From: Massilia kyonggiensis
GTDB taxonomy: Bacteria; Pseudomonadota; Gammaproteobacteria; Burkholderiales; Burkholderiaceae_D
Direction: 5' to 3'
DNA: 64,000 nucleotides
Assembly: GCF_024756235.1 (NCBI RefSeq)
Contig: NZ_JANUGY010000007.1
Coordinates: 248,001-312,000, forward strand
The notes beneath the pieces are model-generated. The model was not told where the DNA came from. It worked only from the letters and a program-made list of their open reading frames with translations, and ran no database searches. Both the position numbers and the translations under genes were made by a program. This document shows, in pieces, positions 24,513 to 33,547 of the stretch. Every line of letters starts with the position of its first letter. Within the stretch, counting starts at the first letter, position 1.

Positions 24513-27500
24513 GCATCCTCCTTCGTATCCAGTAGCGTCCGCACCAGCTGCGCCGCCTCTTCGAAGCGCAGGGTTGCCACCGCGTCCGCCAGCGGCGCCA
24601 CCCGGCCCGGTTCGAGCCGGGCGAGGGCGGGGCGCAGCGTCTCGAACTGCGCGATTGCTTTCATGTTGTTATTGTGGAGCAAATCGAGGAGCTGCGCCAA
24701 CCCATGCTGCAGGATAGCGCTATCTTCCGGCGCCGGGGCCGGCGCGGGCGTCGTTTCCGGTGCGGGGAGGTCGCGCGCCGCCTCCAGCACGATCGACAAC
24801 GCGGCCTCGAGCCGGGCGAGGCGCAGCGCGAGCGCCGCCTCGTCCTCGCTGCGCAGCGCCTGTTCCAGCTCGAGCGCCTGGCCCGCCACGTCCGTCGCGC
24901 CCAGGTTGGCGGCCACGCCGCGCAGGCGGTGCGCCGCCTGGCCCGCCCGGGCGCGGTCGCCGGCGTCGAGCAGGGCACGGATGTCGGCCACCGCGCCGCC
25001 CTGCGAACTCTCGAAACGCTTGAACAGGGCGGCGAAGCTGGCGAAATTGCCGCCGAAGCGGGGCAGCGTCGTCTTCAGGTCGATGCCGGGAATGTAGGCA
25101 GGCACCGCCAGCCCCGCTGCCAGCGCCGTCCGCGCGCCTTCGACGGGCGGCGCCGCCGGGCGGCCCGTGACGCGGACCAGCATGTTCACCAGCTCGTCCA
25201 CGTCGATGGGCTTGGCGAGGTAGTCGTTCATGCCCGCGGCCAGCGCGCGGCGCCGGTCCTCGTCCAGCGCATTGGCCGTCATCGCGATGATCGGCAGGCC
25301 GTCGAGTCCCATGGCGCGGATCGCCTCGGTCGCCTCGAAGCCGTCCATCACGGGCATCTGCAGGTCCATCAGCACGGCGTCGTAGTGGGCTGCGCAGTTT
25401 GCCGAATGTTCGGCCAGCATGCTGACGGCGATGCGGCCGTTGGCAGCGAAATCGACATTGGCGCCCGCATGCACGAGCACATAGTTCGCCACTTCCTGGT
25501 TGAGCAGGTTGTCCTCGACGACGAGCACGCGCATGCCCGCGAGGCGCCCGCCGAGTGCCGTCGCGCGGCCGGGCGCCGGCGCCGGGGCGCCGCTGTGCAG
25601 TTCCGCCAGCACGTCGGCCAGCGCGCCCGGCGTGAACGGTTTCGCGAGCACGGCGCCGATGCGCAGGTCGGCGGCCAGCGCATCGAGACGCTCCCGTTCC
25701 GGGTCGGCCGCCAGCAGCGCGCAGCGGGGCAGGGAGATCGCCTGGTCGGCGCGCGCGAAGGCGATGACGGACGCGCCGTCCAGGTCGCCCAGCACGCTGT
25801 CGATGAACGCGACGTCGAACGGTCCGGCGGTGCGCAGCAGCGCCAGTGTGTCCGCGCCGCTGGCGGCCGTCTCGACGTGCCAGCCGCGCCCTGCGAGCAG
25901 GGCGGCCAGCGCTGCGCGGCTGCTCGCGTTGTCGTCGGCCACGAGGACGCGCAGCGGCGGCATGTCCAGGTGCGCGGGCGCGGTGTCGCTCGCGATGCCG
26001 AACGGGGCGGTGAAGCGGAACGTGGCGCCGCGACCCGGTGCGCTGTCCACGCGCAGGTCGCCGCCCATCAGGCGCACGAGGCGGCGGCTGATGGCCAGGC
26101 CCAGGCCCGTGCCGCCGTACTTGCGGCTCGTGGACGTGTCGGCCTGCGAGAACGCCTCGAACATGCGCTGCTGCTGCTCGGGCGGGATGCCGATGCCGGT
26201 GTCGCGCACGGTGAACGCCAGCGCGTCCGGACCGGCCGGTTCGATCGCGAGCACGACTTCGCCCCGCTCCGTGAACTTGATCGCATTGCTGACGAGGTTC
26301 AGCAGCACCTGGCCGAGGCGCATCGGGTCGCCGGTCAGGCGCGCCGGCACGTCCGGGTGGACGGCGAACACGGGTTCGATGCCCTTGTTCCACGCGCCCG
26401 TGGCGGACATCGCGGCGATGCTGGACAGGACGTCGTCCAGCGCGAACGGCGTCTGTTCGAGCACGAGCTGGCCCGCCTCCACCTTCGAATAATCCAGCAC
26501 GTCGTTCAGCATCGACAGCAGCGATTTCGCGGCCATCTGCATGCGCGCGACATAGCCCCGCTCGCGCCGGCCCAGGTCGGCCTCCTCGAGCAGGCGCGCG
26601 AGGCCGATGATGGCGTTCATCGGCGTGCGGATCTCGTGGCTCATGTTGGCAAGGAATTCGCCCTTGGCGCTGCTGGCCGCTTCGGCCGCGCGCAGCGCTT
26701 CCTCGAGGCGCGACTGCGTGCGCTTCAGTTCCGTGATGTCCGCGTGCAGCATGTAGAAGCCCTGCACGCGGCCGTCCGCGTCCACGTCGGGGATGTAGCT
26801 GCCCCAGGCCTGGATCACCTTGCCGGATCCCTTGCGGTGCAGCCGCCGCTCGAAGAACTGGCGCTCGCCGCGCAGCACGGCTTCCAGGTGGGGCATCACG
26901 TCGCGGATCTGGTCCTCGTCGATGAGTTCCACCATCGTGTGGCCGATGACGTCGGCGGCGTCGCGCTCCAGCCAGTCGAGATAGGGCTTGTTCGCGAAGC
27001 GGCAGCGCATGTCCGCGTCCCAGTAACCGACGAGCGCGGGCAGGTGGTCGGTCACCGTGCGGATCATGCGTTCGCTCTCTTCCAGGCGGCGGCTGGCGGC
27101 CCGCAGCGCGGCGGCCGTCTCCACGCGCGCCGTGATGTCGCGGATGGTGCCCTGCACGATGCCGCGGCCGCCGATGTCGACGCTGTTGAGCAGCACGTCG
27201 GCGTGGAACTGCGTGCCGTCGCGGCGGCGGTAGATCCACTCGAAACGGTTGCCGCCCGTGTCGAGCGTGCGCCGCATCGCCTCGTGCCACAACGCGTCCG
27301 AACGGCGGCCGTTGGGCTGGAATTCGGGCGAGCTGCTGGCCGGCGCCATCGCGAGGAATTCCTCCGGGCCCGCGCAGCCGAACAGGTCGATCGCCGCCTG
27401 GTTGGCGCTGATGAAACCCGCGCCGTACGCGATCAGCACGTGGGCATCGCCCGAGCCTTCGAACAGCGCGCGGAACATCACCTCGTTGTCGCGGTTGCGC

Positions 27501-29029
27501 TGTTCCTCGCGCTTGCGCTCCGTGATGTCGAGCACGACGGCGTTGATGCCGACCAGGTCGCGGTCCGGCCCGTAGACGGGGTAGTAACTGCAGATCCAGT
27601 GGCGCATGACGCCAGGTTCGGCGGGCGATTCGCCGCTGTCCTCGACGTCGATCAGCGGACGCCCGGTCGCCAGCACGCGGCGGTAGGGCTGCTCGATGTG
27701 GATGCCGCGCTCGCCCAGCAGGTCGGGCAGGGTGCGGCCGATGTGGGCGGCGGCGGGAAGCGCGTTCACGGCCGCCAGGTAGTCGTTGATCATCACGACT
27801 TTCAGGCTGCGGTCGAGGAACGCGAGGCCCACCGGCGCCGTCGCGTACACGGTGGCCAGCATGGCCGAGGAGCGTTGCAGCTCGTTGGTGCGCTCGGCCA
27901 CGAGCGATTCCAGGCCGGCGCGGTACTGCTGCAGCTCCCCTTCGACCTTGCCGAGCGCGCGCGCGACGGTCGCCGCCTCGCGGATCGCCAGCGGCGGGAT
28001 GGCGAGCGCCTCGCCGCGGCCGAGGGCGGCCGCCGGTTCCGTCAGGGCGCGCACGGAACGCGCGATCGAGTCGCCGATGCGCCAGGCCAGGCCCAGGCTG
28101 ATGGCCAGCATGACGGCGATCCAGGCCACCGTCGTGCCGGGATCGGGGCCGAGGATCTCGCGCGCGGCGTGGCGCGGGAAGCCGATCGCCACGGCCCAGT
28201 CGTGGCCTAGCGTGCGCGCATAGGCCGAGTACATGGGCTGCGGACCATGCGTCACCAGCTCGACGATGCCCACCGGCCTGCGGGCCAGCGCGGCCGCCAG
28301 TTCCGGCCGCATGCGGTCGCCGATATCGTGGGACGCGTGGCCGCGGTAGGCGACGAGGCGCCGCTGGTTGTCGAACACGAGGGCCGTCCAGTGCGGCGGC
28401 AGGTTCTGGTTCGCGAGCAGTTCCTGCAGGCGGCGGGGGCGCAGTTCGACCGTGACCGCGTACGCGACCTTGCCCTCGCGCCAGACCGGCACGGTGATCG
28501 AGATCACCCACGGCTGCGTGGCGTCGCCCCGGTGCAGGCCGGACGTGAAGGCGTCGCCGCTGGCGAAGACGGCGCGGATATCGGCCTCGTTGCCGCGTGC
28601 CGGCAGCACGCTGCCGAGGGCGTGGCGCGTGTCGAGGAGGACCTTGCCGTCCGGCGAGCTGACCGCGACGGCGTAGGCGGGGAATTCGGGCCGCAGCAGC
28701 CGGCGCGCGGCGGTGTGGAAGGCGGCCAGGTCGCCGTTGGCGAGATTCGCCTGGTTGGCGAGGGTGCGCGCCGCCGTTTCGCCGTTGGCGAGGTCACGGT
28801 CGACGGCGGCCGCCAGCGCGTGCGCGATCATCTGCGCATCCTCGGCGACGTGGGCCCGTTCGCGCTTGTCGGCGTCGGTGGCGAACACGAGATAGCCGAT
28901 CAGGATCGGCAGGGCGCACGCCAGCACGAGCGTCACCAGCTTGTGCCGGATGGAAGGAAGAGATCGACGTTGTAACAACTGCACTGCAAGCCCCGCGGAG
29001 TGTGCGCAGCCGAGGCGCCTTGCCAGCAT
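24509..29029 (-). CDS. giant hybrid sensor histidine kinase (sensor-PAS3-HisKA-HATPase-REC-REC-Hpt)
   Basis: This protein has about 1506 residues. One membrane segment is near 31-49, followed by a periplasmic dCache-like sensor (to about 295) and a second membrane segment (about 300-322). Three PAS/PAC domains span about 385-770. The phospho-accepting His798 lies in FLANMSHEIRTPMN, then an HATPase domain. Receivers follow with Asp1077 (FIDSVLGD) and Asp1222 (LMDLQMPVMDG), and an Hpt domain with His1367 (AAHRLRGVAAN). This is a full BarA/ArcB-like phosphorelay in one chain. The start is uncertain: 29029 has no ideal ribosome-binding site, and the frame stays open to 29098 through a repeat. The downstream REC-GGDEF protein overlaps by four bases, and mshE is divergent. 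Confidence 0.92.
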   Translation of the reverse strand: MLARRLGCAHSAGLAVQLLQRRSLPSIRHKLVTLVLACALPILIGYLVFATDADKRERAHVAEDAQMIAHALAAAVDRDLANGETAARTLANQANLANGDLAAFHTAARRLLRPEFPAYAVAVSSPDGKVLLDTRHALGSVLPARGNEADIRAVFASGDAFTSGLHRGDATQPWVISITVPVWREGKVAYAVTVELRPRRLQELLANQNLPPHWTALVFDNQRRLVAYRGHASHDIGDRMRPELAAALARRPVGIVELVTHGPQPMYSAYARTLGHDWAVAIGFPRHAAREILGPDPGTTVAWIAVMLAISLGLAWRIGDSIARSVRALTEPAAALGRGEALAIPPLAIREAATVARALGKVEGELQQYRAGLESLVAERTNELQRSSAMLATVYATAPVGLAFLDRSLKVVMINDYLAAVNALPAAAHIGRTLPDLLGERGIHIEQPYRRVLATGRPLIDVEDSGESPAEPGVMRHWICSYYPVYGPDRDLVGINAVVLDITERKREEQRNRDNEVMFRALFEGSGDAHVLIAYGAGFISANQAAIDLFGCAGPEEFLAMAPASSSPEFQPNGRRSDALWHEAMRRTLDTGGNRFEWIYRRRDGTQFHADVLLNSVDIGGRGIVQGTIRDITARVETAAALRAASRRLEESERMIRTVTDHLPALVGYWDADMRCRFANKPYLDWLERDAADVIGHTMVELIDEDQIRDVMPHLEAVLRGERQFFERRLHRKGSGKVIQAWGSYIPDVDADGRVQGFYMLHADITELKRTQSRLEEALRAAEAASSAKGEFLANMSHEIRTPMNAIIGLARLLEEADLGRRERGYVARMQMAAKSLLSMLNDVLDYSKVEAGQLVLEQTPFALDDVLSSIAAMSATGAWNKGIEPVFAVHPDVPARLTGDPMRLGQVLLNLVSNAIKFTERGEVVLAIEPAGPDALAFTVRDTGIGIPPEQQQRMFEAFSQADTSTSRKYGGTGLGLAISRRLVRLMGGDLRVDSAPGRGATFRFTAPFGIASDTAPAHLDMPPLRVLVADDNASSRAALAALLAGRGWHVETAASGADTLALLRTAGPFDVAFIDSVLGDLDGASVIAFARADQAISLPRCALLAADPERERLDALAADLRIGAVLAKPFTPGALADVLAELHSGAPAPAPGRATALGGRLAGMRVLVVEDNLLNQEVANYVLVHAGANVDFAANGRIAVSMLAEHSANCAAHYDAVLMDLQMPVMDGFEATEAIRAMGLDGLPIIAMTANALDEDRRRALAAGMNDYLAKPIDVDELVNMLVRVTGRPAAPPVEGARTALAAGLAVPAYIPGIDLKTTLPRFGGNFASFAALFKRFESSQGGAVADIRALLDAGDRARAGQAAHRLRGVAANLGATDVAGQALELEQALRSEDEAALALRLARLEAALSIVLEAARDLPAPETTPAPAPAPEDSAILQHGLAQLLDLLHNNNMKAIAQFETLRPALARLEPGRVAPLADAVATLRFEEAAQLVRTLLDTKEDA

Positions 29030-29055
29030 GGTAGCCGAGCGGCCACCTCGTGTAA

Positions 29056-29161
29056 ATTCGGGGTCAGAGCACATTTTTGGCATGCACGGAAGGCGCAAGT
29101 GCCTGTTTTGTCGACGATTTAGCGTCGCGGTGCGGCGAAAAAACGGACCTGACCCCGAATC
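29056..29161. repeat. dispersed inverted-repeat element
   Basis: ATTCGGGGTCAG (29056-29067) is repeated inverted as CTGACCCCGAAT (29150-29161), flanking about 80 bases. The right arm plus the next two bases recurs at 42743-42756. Short GGGGTCAGACCCC-type palindromes like this are common intergenic repeats in this bacterial group. It sits between the divergent kinase and mshE genes. Confidence 0.65.
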
Positions 29162-29273
29162 TTGGCAACATTTGTTTCTCGGGTGGCATGCATGTCTGGC
29201 ATGGAGTCGCGTGGACGATACGTTTTGCCTTACGTAAAGTCATTCTCTAGGTTAATTTTTCGTTCCTCTGGCA

Positions 29274-29279
29274 TACAAT
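29274..29279 (+). promoter_or_regulatory. candidate -10 box for mshE
   Basis: TACAAT lies 33 bases before the mshE start. No convincing -35 is present, so an activator may be needed. Confidence 0.4.
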
Positions 29280-29281
29280 GA

Positions 29282-29293
29282 AGGACTAGTCCT
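29282..29293. promoter_or_regulatory. 12-base perfect palindrome at the mshE transcription start
   Basis: AGGACTAGTCCT is a perfect palindrome two bases after the candidate -10, over the expected transcription start and upstream of the GAGGTGG ribosome-binding site. It looks like an operator for a dimeric regulator; which one is unknown. Confidence 0.4.
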
Positions 29294-29312
29294 ACATTGA
29301 TCAAGAGGTGGT

Positions 29313-31019
29313 ATGGCGCGGCCCGAAAAAGTTCGACTTGGCGAAATCCTGGTGCAACAAAAGCTGCTGTCGGAAGACCAGCTGAACCAGGCCCTTGCCG
29401 ACCAGAAGCGCACGGGCCGCAAGCTCGGCCGCGTGTTCGTCGAGAGCGGTTTCGTCACGGAAGAGCAGATTTCCGGCGCACTGGCGCGCCAGCTGGGCAT
29501 CCCTTACCTCAACCTCAAGTTCTACAACATCAACCAGGACGTCGTACGCCAGCTACCGGAAACGCAGGCGCGCCGCTTCCGGGCGCTCGCGCTGGAAGAC
29601 CGCGGCGACACGATGCTCGTCGGCGTTTCCGACCCGACCGACCTGTTTGCCTACGACGAGATCGCGAGACTCCTCAAGAAGGGCGTCGAGCTGGCCGTCG
29701 TCAACGAGACGGAAGTCCTGCAGGCGATCGACCGCATCTACCGCCGCACGGGCGAGATCACGGGCCTGGCGCGCGAGCTCGAACAGGACCTGGGCGACAC
29801 GACCTCCGTCGACTTCAACACGCTGTCCGCCAATTCCGGCCTGGAAGAAGCGCCGGTCGTGAAACTGCTGCAGTCGGTGTTCGACGACGCGGCCCAGGTG
29901 CGCGCGTCCGACATCCACATCGAGCCGCAGGACGGCCGCCTGCAGATCCGCTTCCGCATCGACGGCGTGCTGCACCTGCAGACGGAAGCCGACATCAAGA
30001 TCGCGACGCCGCTGGCGCTGCGCCTGAAGCTGATGGCGGACCTGGACATCTCGGAAAAGCGCCTGCCGCAGGACGGCCGCTTCGCCGTCAAGGTGCGCAA
30101 CCAGCGCATCGACGTCCGTATTTCGACGATGCCCACGCAGTACGGCGAATCCGTCGTGATGCGTCTGCTGAACCAGGTGGGCACCACGTTGCGCCTGGAT
30201 GCGATCGGCATGCCGCCCGCGCTGGTGGAACGCTTCCGCGCCATCGTCCAGCGCCCGAACGGCCTCGTGCTCGTGACCGGGCCGACGGGTTCCGGCAAGA
30301 CGACGACGCTGTACAGCGCCCTGGCCGAACTGAATTCCGTCGAGAAGAAGCTGATCACGGTCGAGGACCCGATCGAATACCGCCTGTCCGGCATCAACCA
30401 GGTGCAGGTCAACGACAAGATCGAGCTGAATTTCGCGCGCGTGCTGCGTTCCGCGCTGCGCCAGGACCCGGACATCGTGCTCGTCGGGGAGATGCGCGAC
30501 CAGGAGACGGCGCAGATCGGCCTGCGCGCCGCCATGACGGGCCACCTCGTGTTGTCGACGCTGCACACGAACGACGCGGCGTCGACCCCGCTGCGCCTGA
30601 TGGACATGGGCGTGCCGCGCTACATGGTGAGCGGGTCGCTGCAGGCCGTGCTGGCGCAGCGTCTCGTGCGCGTGATCTGCGAAAGCTGCTCCGAACCGTA
30701 CCAGCTGCCGGCGCCGGAACGCGCCTGGCTGCGCGCCGAACTGGGCGACCGCGCGGAAACCGTGCCGTTCTTCCACGGGCGCGGCTGCTCGCACTGCAAC
30801 GGCACGGGTTACCGCGGCCGGACCGGCGTTTATGAACTGCTGGAGATGACGCGCGCCGTCAACGAGGCCGCCAACCATCCGGACCCGTCGCACTTCCTGA
30901 AGGTGGCGCATGCCGAGATGCGCGGCGAGACGCTGCGCCGCAGCGGCGTGCGCCTCGCGATCCAGGGCCGCACGACGGTGGCGGAAGCCATGCGGATCAG
31001 CAACCAGATGGAAGACTGA
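29313..31019 (+). CDS. mshE: MSHA-type pilus extension ATPase with cyclic-di-GMP-binding MshEN domain
   Basis: This GspE/PilB-superfamily hexameric ATPase has 568 residues and powers pilus polymerisation at the inner membrane. The N-terminus carries two consecutive 24-residue MshEN motifs, at residues 8-31 (RLGEILV...ALADQ) and 37-60 (KLGRVFV...ALARQ), separated by five residues. This is the arrangement that binds cyclic-di-GMP in Vibrio MshE. Walker A is GPTGSGKT at 323-330. Asp box, Walker B and His box regions follow, then a tetracysteine zinc site (CESC, CSHC). GAGGTGG precedes the ATG. It is first of the mshE-G-B-A unit. Confidence 0.95.
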   Translation: MARPEKVRLGEILVQQKLLSEDQLNQALADQKRTGRKLGRVFVESGFVTEEQISGALARQLGIPYLNLKFYNINQDVVRQLPETQARRFRALALEDRGDTMLVGVSDPTDLFAYDEIARLLKKGVELAVVNETEVLQAIDRIYRRTGEITGLARELEQDLGDTTSVDFNTLSANSGLEEAPVVKLLQSVFDDAAQVRASDIHIEPQDGRLQIRFRIDGVLHLQTEADIKIATPLALRLKLMADLDISEKRLPQDGRFAVKVRNQRIDVRISTMPTQYGESVVMRLLNQVGTTLRLDAIGMPPALVERFRAIVQRPNGLVLVTGPTGSGKTTTLYSALAELNSVEKKLITVEDPIEYRLSGINQVQVNDKIELNFARVLRSALRQDPDIVLVGEMRDQETAQIGLRAAMTGHLVLSTLHTNDAASTPLRLMDMGVPRYMVSGSLQAVLAQRLVRVICESCSEPYQLPAPERAWLRAELGDRAETVPFFHGRGCSHCNGTGYRGRTGVYELLEMTRAVNEAANHPDPSHFLKVAHAEMRGETLRRSGVRLAIQGRTTVAEAMRISNQMED

Positions 31020-31028
31020 TAAACGCCC

Positions 31029-32276
31029 ATGCCGTTCTTTGCCTACAAAGGCCGCAACGCGCGCGGCGAATTGATGCAGGGGGTGCTGGAAGGCGCCGAC
31101 AGCAGCGCGGTTGCCGACCAGCTGTTCGGCACCGGCGTCACGCCGCTCGACATCACCCCGACGACCCGCAAGGCGACGACGCCCGCCAACGGTGGCGGCG
31201 CCGGCGAGACGCTGTGGGAGCGCCTGACGCGCCAGAAGGTCACGTCGATCGACGTGCAGCTGTTCAGCCGCCAGATCTATACGCTGCTGAAGTCCGGCGT
31301 GCCGATCATGCGCGGCCTGGCCGGGCTGCAGGAGTCGGCAACCAATAAAAGCTTCGCGCGCGTGATCCAGGACCTGCGCGAATCGCTGGACTCGGGCCGC
31401 GAACTGTCGACGGCGATGCGCCGCCACACGCAATGCTTCACGCCGTTCTACCTGGCGATGGTGCGCGTGGGCGAGATGACGGGCCGCCTGGAAGAAGTCT
31501 TCCTGCGCCTGTTCGACCACCTGGAATTCGACCGCGACATGCGCGAGCGCGTGAAGACGGCCATGCGCTATCCGACGTTCGTCATCATCGCGATGATCGC
31601 GGCGATGGTCGTCGTGAACGTGTTCGTGATCCCGCAGTTCGAAAAGGTCTTCAAGAGCTTCCACACCGAGCTGCCGCTGATGACGCGCATCCTGATCGCG
31701 ACGTCGCGCTTCACCGTCGAGTACTGGCCCGTGATGCTCGGCGGCGCCGTGGCGGCCTTCTTCGGCTTCCGCGCCTGGACGCGCACGGTGTCCGGCCGCC
31801 TGGCGTGGGACCGCTGGAAGCTGCGCTTCCCCATCGCCGGCAAGATCATCCACAAGGCCACGATGGCCCGCTTCGCGCGCAGCTTCGCGCTGTCGATCCG
31901 CAGCGGCGTGCCGATCGTGCAAGCCCTGTCGGTCGTCGCGCAGACGGCCGACAATGCCTATCTCACCATGCGCCTCGACCAGATGCGCGAAGGCGTGGAG
32001 CGGGGCGAAAGCATCCTGCGCACGGCGACGAACGCCCAGGTGTTCACGCCGATCGTGCTGCAGATGATCGCCGTGGGCGAGGAATCCGGGTCGCTGGACG
32101 ACCTGATGGACGAGATCGCGCAGATGTACGAGCGCGAGGTGGACTACGAACTCAAGACGCTGTCCAGCCAGATCGAGCCGATCCTGATCACCTTCCTCGG
32201 TGCGATGGTGCTCGTGCTGGCGCTCGGCATCTTCCTGCCGATCTGGGACCTGGGCAAGGCAGCCCTGCATCATTGA
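31029..32276 (+). CDS. mshG: inner-membrane platform protein of MSHA-type pilus (GspF/PilC family)
   Basis: This 415-residue protein has two repeated T2SSF domains (about 75-200 and 278-400). Three membrane segments lie near 175, 225 and 385. The conserved motif GVPIMRGL and its repeat GVPIVQAL are both present. It anchors the ATPase MshE and passes pilin subunits into the fibre. It lies nine bases after mshE and eleven before the pseudopilin gene. Length and layout match GspF/PilC proteins. Naming as MshG rests on its neighbours mshE, mshL, mshM and mshN. Confidence 0.93.
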   Translation: MPFFAYKGRNARGELMQGVLEGADSSAVADQLFGTGVTPLDITPTTRKATTPANGGGAGETLWERLTRQKVTSIDVQLFSRQIYTLLKSGVPIMRGLAGLQESATNKSFARVIQDLRESLDSGRELSTAMRRHTQCFTPFYLAMVRVGEMTGRLEEVFLRLFDHLEFDRDMRERVKTAMRYPTFVIIAMIAAMVVVNVFVIPQFEKVFKSFHTELPLMTRILIATSRFTVEYWPVMLGGAVAAFFGFRAWTRTVSGRLAWDRWKLRFPIAGKIIHKATMARFARSFALSIRSGVPIVQALSVVAQTADNAYLTMRLDQMREGVERGESILRTATNAQVFTPIVLQMIAVGEESGSLDDLMDEIAQMYEREVDYELKTLSSQIEPILITFLGAMVLVLALGIFLPIWDLGKAALHH

Positions 32277-32287
32277 CGAGGCATCCG

Positions 32288-32773
32288 ATGATTCGTGTGA
32301 AGACAACGCGCGGTTTCACCCTGTACGAATTCGCGATCGTCGTCGCCATCACGGCGGCATTGAGCACCGTGCTGCTGCACCGCCTGGACGGCTACCGCCG
32401 CGCGGCGCAGGAAGCGGCGGCGCGCCACACGGTGGCTGCACTGCGCACGGCGCTGCAGGTCGAGGCGGCGCGCCATCCCGATACGCTCGCCACGCTGGCC
32501 GGCCAGAATCCGATGCGCCTGCTGGCCCGTCCGCCGGCGGATTATCTTGGCGAATTCGCACTATCCGAGCAGGGTCGTGTGGCACGAAACGGGTGGGTGT
32601 TTGACCCACGCGACAAAATCCTTGTCTATCTCACCTCAGAACGAGAAAGATTTGCTTCAGGCAAATCGAAATTGCCCACGTTCAAGGTAGAATTAACCCG
32701 AACTCCTGCTGACGCAGGGAAACAAATGATGAGCCTTGCATTGAATGAAATCGGTACGCAAGGCAATCGCTAA
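32288..32773 (+). CDS. mshB: minor pilin/pseudopilin (MshB-like)
   Basis: This is a 161-residue prepilin. A short basic leader ends at Gly9, followed by FTLYEFAIVV, so a prepilin peptidase would cut before Phe10 and methylate it. The conserved Glu+5 is Glu14. A hydrophobic helix follows, then an Arg/Ala-rich amphipathic region and a C-terminal domain without a cysteine pair. It sits between mshG and mshA, the position of mshB. Identity as MshB is by position and pilin signature, not by distinctive sequence. The prepilin peptidase is not in the window. Confidence 0.75.
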   Translation: MIRVKTTRGFTLYEFAIVVAITAALSTVLLHRLDGYRRAAQEAAARHTVAALRTALQVEAARHPDTLATLAGQNPMRLLARPPADYLGEFALSEQGRVARNGWVFDPRDKILVYLTSERERFASGKSKLPTFKVELTRTPADAGKQMMSLALNEIGTQGNR

Positions 32774-32819
32774 TTAAAACCCACGCGGCCGGGAACGCCG
32801 CACCTTAATCGGAGAGAGC

Positions 32820-33326
32820 ATGAAAGTAAGTATCAAGAACAATGCGCAGGGCGGCTTCACCTTGATCGAATTGATCGTCGTGATCGTCATTCTGGGTATT
32901 CTGGCTGCGACCGCACTGCCGAAATTCGCGAGCCTCGGCGGCGATGCACGCCTGGCCAGCCTGCAGGCTGCGAAAGGTGCGTTGAACGCCACTGCCGCGA
33001 TGGCGCATGGCAAGTGGCTGGCCAGCCCGACCGTTGCAGCTGCCAATAAAGTCAAGCTGGAAGACCAGGAGATCAATTTCCAGACGGGCGGTTATCCGAA
33101 AGCCGAAGCCGCGACGGCCGCCGCCGCTGGCCTCGGCAGCGACTATAAAGCGTATATCAAAGGAACCACCGGCAATCCGGTGACCACCATCGTTGATGAC
33201 GAACTGGTCGTTGTGCCGGTAGGCCTGAGCGCCGCCAGTGCCGCGAAATGCTACGTCTCGTATAAGGCGGTGGCATCGGCGACCCCGGTTGTGACCGTGG
33301 TGGGCACTGCCGACGACTGCAACTGA
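32820..33326 (+). CDS. mshA: major MSHA-type pilin
   Basis: This is a 168-residue type IV prepilin. The leader ends QGG, with cleavage before Phe13 (FTLIELIVVIVILG) and Glu+5 at Glu17. The C-terminal domain has two cysteines, Cys144 and Cys167, forming the expected D-region disulfide. The lysine- and alanine-rich middle is typical of MshA. A CGGAGAGAGC site precedes the ATG, and a strong hairpin follows directly after the stop, as expected for a highly expressed subunit. Fewer extreme-GC codons are used than in neighbours, consistent with high expression or surface diversification. Confidence 0.9.
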   Translation: MKVSIKNNAQGGFTLIELIVVIVILGILAATALPKFASLGGDARLASLQAAKGALNATAAMAHGKWLASPTVAAANKVKLEDQEINFQTGGYPKAEAATAAAAGLGSDYKAYIKGTTGNPVTTIVDDELVVVPVGLSAASAAKCYVSYKAVASATPVVTVVGTADDCN

Positions 33327-33343
33327 TCGTTTTCGCCTGATTC

Positions 33344-33380
33344 AATCGGGACCGCCATAAAGCGGTCCCGATTGTCGTTT
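33344..33380 (+). terminator. strong hairpin terminator after mshA
   Basis: AATCGGGACCGC (33344-33355) pairs perfectly over 12 bases with GCGGTCCCGATT (33362-33373) around CATAAA. A GTCGTTT tract follows. It separates the pilin unit from the mshI-N unit. Confidence 0.75.
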
Positions 33381-33482
33381 ACGGCCCCGATGCGGCGTAT
33401 TGACCACACCCCATTAGTAGTTCCACACGGAAAACCAAATATATTCTCCCAGAGTAAAATTTTGGTATCGGAATTTCCTACC

Positions 33483-33500
33483 GCTTGAATATAATCAAGC
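33483..33500 (+). promoter_or_regulatory. consensus -10 box inside an inverted repeat, upstream of mshI
   Basis: TATAAT (33490-33495) lies within GCTTGA-N6-TCAAGC (33483-33488 with 33495-33500). No -35 hexamer at the right spacing was found. This may be a regulated internal promoter for mshI-N, about 50 bases before mshI. A protein bound to the repeat would cover the -10. Confidence 0.5.
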
Positions 33501-33547
33501 CTCTATCGCACCTATCTCGACCAAGTCACGGATAACCATCGCCACGC

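Noticed and set aside
24674..28210. Plus-strand frame of about 1180 codons over the hybrid kinase
   Set aside because: Shadow of the kinase gene. No start signal and no recognisable domain.
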